Below, in pieces: positions 4,194-6,322 of a stretch of DNA of 6,322 nt (position 1 is the stretch's first letter; the number at the start of each line of letters is the position of its first letter). Made by a program: the position numbers and the translations under genes. The DNA is from Bacillota bacterium. GTDB taxonomy: Bacteria > Bacillota > Clostridia > Lachnospirales > Cellulosilyticaceae. The notes below the pieces were generated by a model. That model was not told where the DNA came from and did not search any database. It worked only from the letters and a program-made list of their open reading frames with translations. The DNA lies in contig JAEXBC010000135.1 in assembly GCA_023457875.1 (NCBI GenBank), positions 1 to 6,322 of the forward strand. The letters are read 5' to 3'.

Positions 4194-6322
4194 CTTAAAG
4201 ATGTTGAAAAATGATTTTAAAAGAAACCGTGCTGGTAACGTTGCATTACTTCTATTCATGACACTCGCAGCTAGTCTCGTGGTTTCTGCAACCATTGTTA
4301 TCATGCAGCTTATATCCTCCATGGTGGGAATGTACACTGTTGCACAACCACCACACTTTCTTCAGATGCATAAGGGAGCTATAAACAGAGAAGCCATAGA
4401 TTCATTTGCTTCAACCAATGAGGAGGTTAAGGCGTGGCAAATTGTAGATATGATAGATATTGAAGGAGATGAACTAGAGGTTTATGGAGATGATGCATTT
4501 AGCTTATCAGATTGCTATCATCAAATCAGTTTAGTTAAACAGAACAAGGAATATGATTTATTACTTGATGAAAACAGAAATAAAATCCAGCTTAACAAAG
4601 GTGAAATTGGCATTCCAATGCTTCTTTTGGATGCCTATAATATAAAGATTGGAGATAAAGTTGTCTTAACGAGCAATGGTGTAACCAAGACCTTTAAAGT
4701 AACAGAATTTGTACATGACGCACAAATGAATTCTACACTTTGCTATTCCACAAGGATGCTTATAAGTGATGAAGATTTCAAAGAACTTAATGGAAAGGTA
4801 GGGGAAAATGAATATCTTATTGAAGTTTATTTTGCAGATTCATCCGAAGGCGCTAATTTTCAAACTTCTTATGAAAATGCAGGGCTTCCCCAAAATGGGC
4901 CAGCAATTACTTTTCCGATGATTATTCTTTTAAGTGCCATGACTGATATTATGATGGCTCTTATCTTGATTCTTGTAAGTGTACTCCTTGTGATCGTTGC
5001 CTTCATATGCATTAAGTATACGGTGATGGCTGCTATGGAAGAAGAAATAAGTGAAATCGGTACCATGAAAGCCATAGGCATGTCCTATCAAGATATAAGA
5101 GGTCTGTATCTTGAAAAGTATAAAATAATAGTGGGGATAGGCATTACCGTTGGTTATATACTTGGGCTAATCGCATCAAACAAGTTTACTGGACACATCA
5201 CCAGTACCTTTGGTAATCAGCCTGTTTCAATGTTTACCTTTGGTTTCCCCATTGTTATGTGTATACTGGTGTATCTCATAACGAATCATTACTGTAAGAA
5301 GATTCTGAGGAAACTTAAAAAGGTAACCGTTGTGGAGGCATTGGTAAATGCAGAAGGGCTTGATGAAAAAGAACGCGTGAGAGATGGATTACATCGATCA
5401 AAGACAATGCCAGTGAATATACTTCTTGGTATAAGGGAGATCCTTCAAAATTTCAGAGGATTTATCATTATATTTATTGTGGTACTCATTTCATCAAGCA
5501 TTATGATTGTTCCAATGAATCTTTCAAATACAATACGATCCAAGGAGTTCATTCTCTATATGGGAAGTGCTATGGAGGACATATCCATTGAAATCGAACA
5601 AGGAGAAAACTTAGAGGAGAAGTATAAGGTTATTAAAAATATTTTGATGAAAGATACAGATATTAAAGAATATAAGGAGTACAGAAGTGTACGCGTTGAG
5701 ACAATAAATAGCCAAAATGAATGGATGAATCTTCAAGTAGAGTGTGGAAAGGATTCAGGAAGTGGGATTAAATATCTTAGTGGCAAAGAACCTACTCTTG
5801 AAAATGAAATGGCATTGTCAAAGCTTAATGCAGATGAGGTAGGAAAAAACACAGGCGATAAGCTTCTCCTATCCTATGGAGGAGAACTTAAAGAATTTAT
5901 TATTTGTGGCGTTTATCAGGATGTGACAGGCGGAGGTAAAACAGCAAAGGCGATTTATGACTTTAGAGGATTAGATGCCATCAAGTACCAATTCACTATC
6001 AACCTTATTGATGGCGTCAATGTAGAACAAAAGGTCTCATTTTTGGATGAACAGGTTGGCCGAGGCTACGCCATATTATCAACAGATGAATTTATCAATC
6101 AGACAGTTGGCGGTGTTGCAAACCAGGTAGATGTAGTTACTAAATCAGTAGTGGTAATAGGTGTATTTCTTGAAGCATTGATAGTCGTTCTATTTATGAA
6201 ACTAAGACTTATAAAAGATGCTCCCCAGATTGCCGCAATGAAGGCGATGGGATTTACAAATGCTGATGTGAAAAAACAGTATCTCTGCAAAATTTTATTG
6301 GTTGCAACGCTAGGTATTGCTA
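4183..6322 (+). CDS. ABC transporter permease with two FtsX/MacB-type halves (3' end cut by the window)
   Basis: An open frame of 713 codons with no stop runs off the window edge. It begins MNINLKMLKNDFKRN, a basic cytoplasmic tail. One membrane helix (about 20-45) is followed by a large extracellular domain (about 47-245). Then come three helices (about 247-276, 312-332 and 351-367) forming the first FtsX domain, with its cytoplasmic loop EISEIGTMKAIGMSYQDIRG (288-307). The pattern repeats: a helix at about 427-445, a second extracellular domain (446-653), a helix at about 654-674, and a loop QIAAMKAMGFTNADVK (682-697), where the sequence is soon cut. Roughly 60-90 more residues with two helices are expected. 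Proteins of this build pair with a separate ATPase and work as mechanotransmission exporters or sensors for antimicrobial peptides, lipids or lipoproteins. No ATPase gene is in view; it should lie downstream. The start overlaps the MFS gene by 11 bp, so it shares the TetR-controlled transcript. Confidence 0.9.
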   Translation, partial: MNINLKMLKNDFKRNRAGNVALLLFMTLAASLVVSATIVIMQLISSMVGMYTVAQPPHFLQMHKGAINREAIDSFASTNEEVKAWQIVDMIDIEGDELEVYGDDAFSLSDCYHQISLVKQNKEYDLLLDENRNKIQLNKGEIGIPMLLLDAYNIKIGDKVVLTSNGVTKTFKVTEFVHDAQMNSTLCYSTRMLISDEDFKELNGKVGENEYLIEVYFADSSEGANFQTSYENAGLPQNGPAITFPMIILLSAMTDIMMALILILVSVLLVIVAFICIKYTVMAAMEEEISEIGTMKAIGMSYQDIRGLYLEKYKIIVGIGITVGYILGLIASNKFTGHITSTFGNQPVSMFTFGFPIVMCILVYLITNHYCKKILRKLKKVTVVEALVNAEGLDEKERVRDGLHRSKTMPVNILLGIREILQNFRGFIIIFIVVLISSSIMIVPMNLSNTIRSKEFILYMGSAMEDISIEIEQGENLEEKYKVIKNILMKDTDIKEYKEYRSVRVETINSQNEWMNLQVECGKDSGSGIKYLSGKEPTLENEMALSKLNADEVGKNTGDKLLLSYGGELKEFIICGVYQDVTGGGKTAKAIYDFRGLDAIKYQFTINLIDGVNVEQKVSFLDEQVGRGYAILSTDEFINQTVGGVANQVDVVTKSVVVIGVFLEALIVVLFMKLRLIKDAPQIAAMKAMGFTNADVKKQYLCKILLVATLGIA

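Noticed and set aside
3858..4337. Long - strand open frame of 159 codons
   Set aside because: It runs antisense across the end of the MFS gene and start of the ABC permease, both well supported by family motifs. It has no family features of its own and is a shadow frame.

Overview
This is an AT-rich window with strong AGGAGG-type ribosome binding sites, tightly packed genes all on the + strand, a TTGACA/TATATT promoter and a U-tract terminator. Together with the protein families this points to a low-GC Firmicute, most likely a Clostridia member (Clostridium or Lachnospiraceae-like). That placement is an inference from composition and protein style, not from a marker gene.

Left block (about 41-2086): a two-gene oxidoreductase operon. 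A short-chain dehydrogenase/reductase (56-817) overlaps by 8 bp an iron-containing alcohol dehydrogenase of the NADPH-dependent butanol dehydrogenase/YqhD type (810-1979). A rho-independent terminator at 2055-2086 closes the operon. Its promoter is not convincingly inside the window. The two enzymes probably interconvert carbonyls and alcohols, but their substrates cannot be read from the sequence.

Intergenic region (1980-2262): after the terminator comes an AT-rich stretch with a short imperfect tandem repeat, then a near-consensus promoter (-35 at 2155-2160, -10 at 2178-2183, 17-bp spacer). A perfect 9-1-9 palindrome at 2191-2209 lies over the expected transcription start and is very probably the operator of the TetR regulator that follows.

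Right block (2263 to the window end): an efflux-type operon. It holds a TetR-family repressor (2263-2889), an MFS drug-efflux-like transporter (2922-4193, with an alternative start at 2916) and a large FtsX/MacB-type ABC transporter permease (4183 to beyond 6322, overlapping the MFS gene by 11 bp and cut by the window edge). The likely logic is that an inducing compound releases TetR from the operator and derepresses the regulator plus two mechanistically different membrane systems. The ATPase partner that the permease needs is not in the window and is expected downstream.

I do not see a clearly new biological system here. The points most worth a second look are the MFS plus ABC-permease pairing under one TetR operator, and the undetermined job of the overlapping SDR/Fe-ADH pair.
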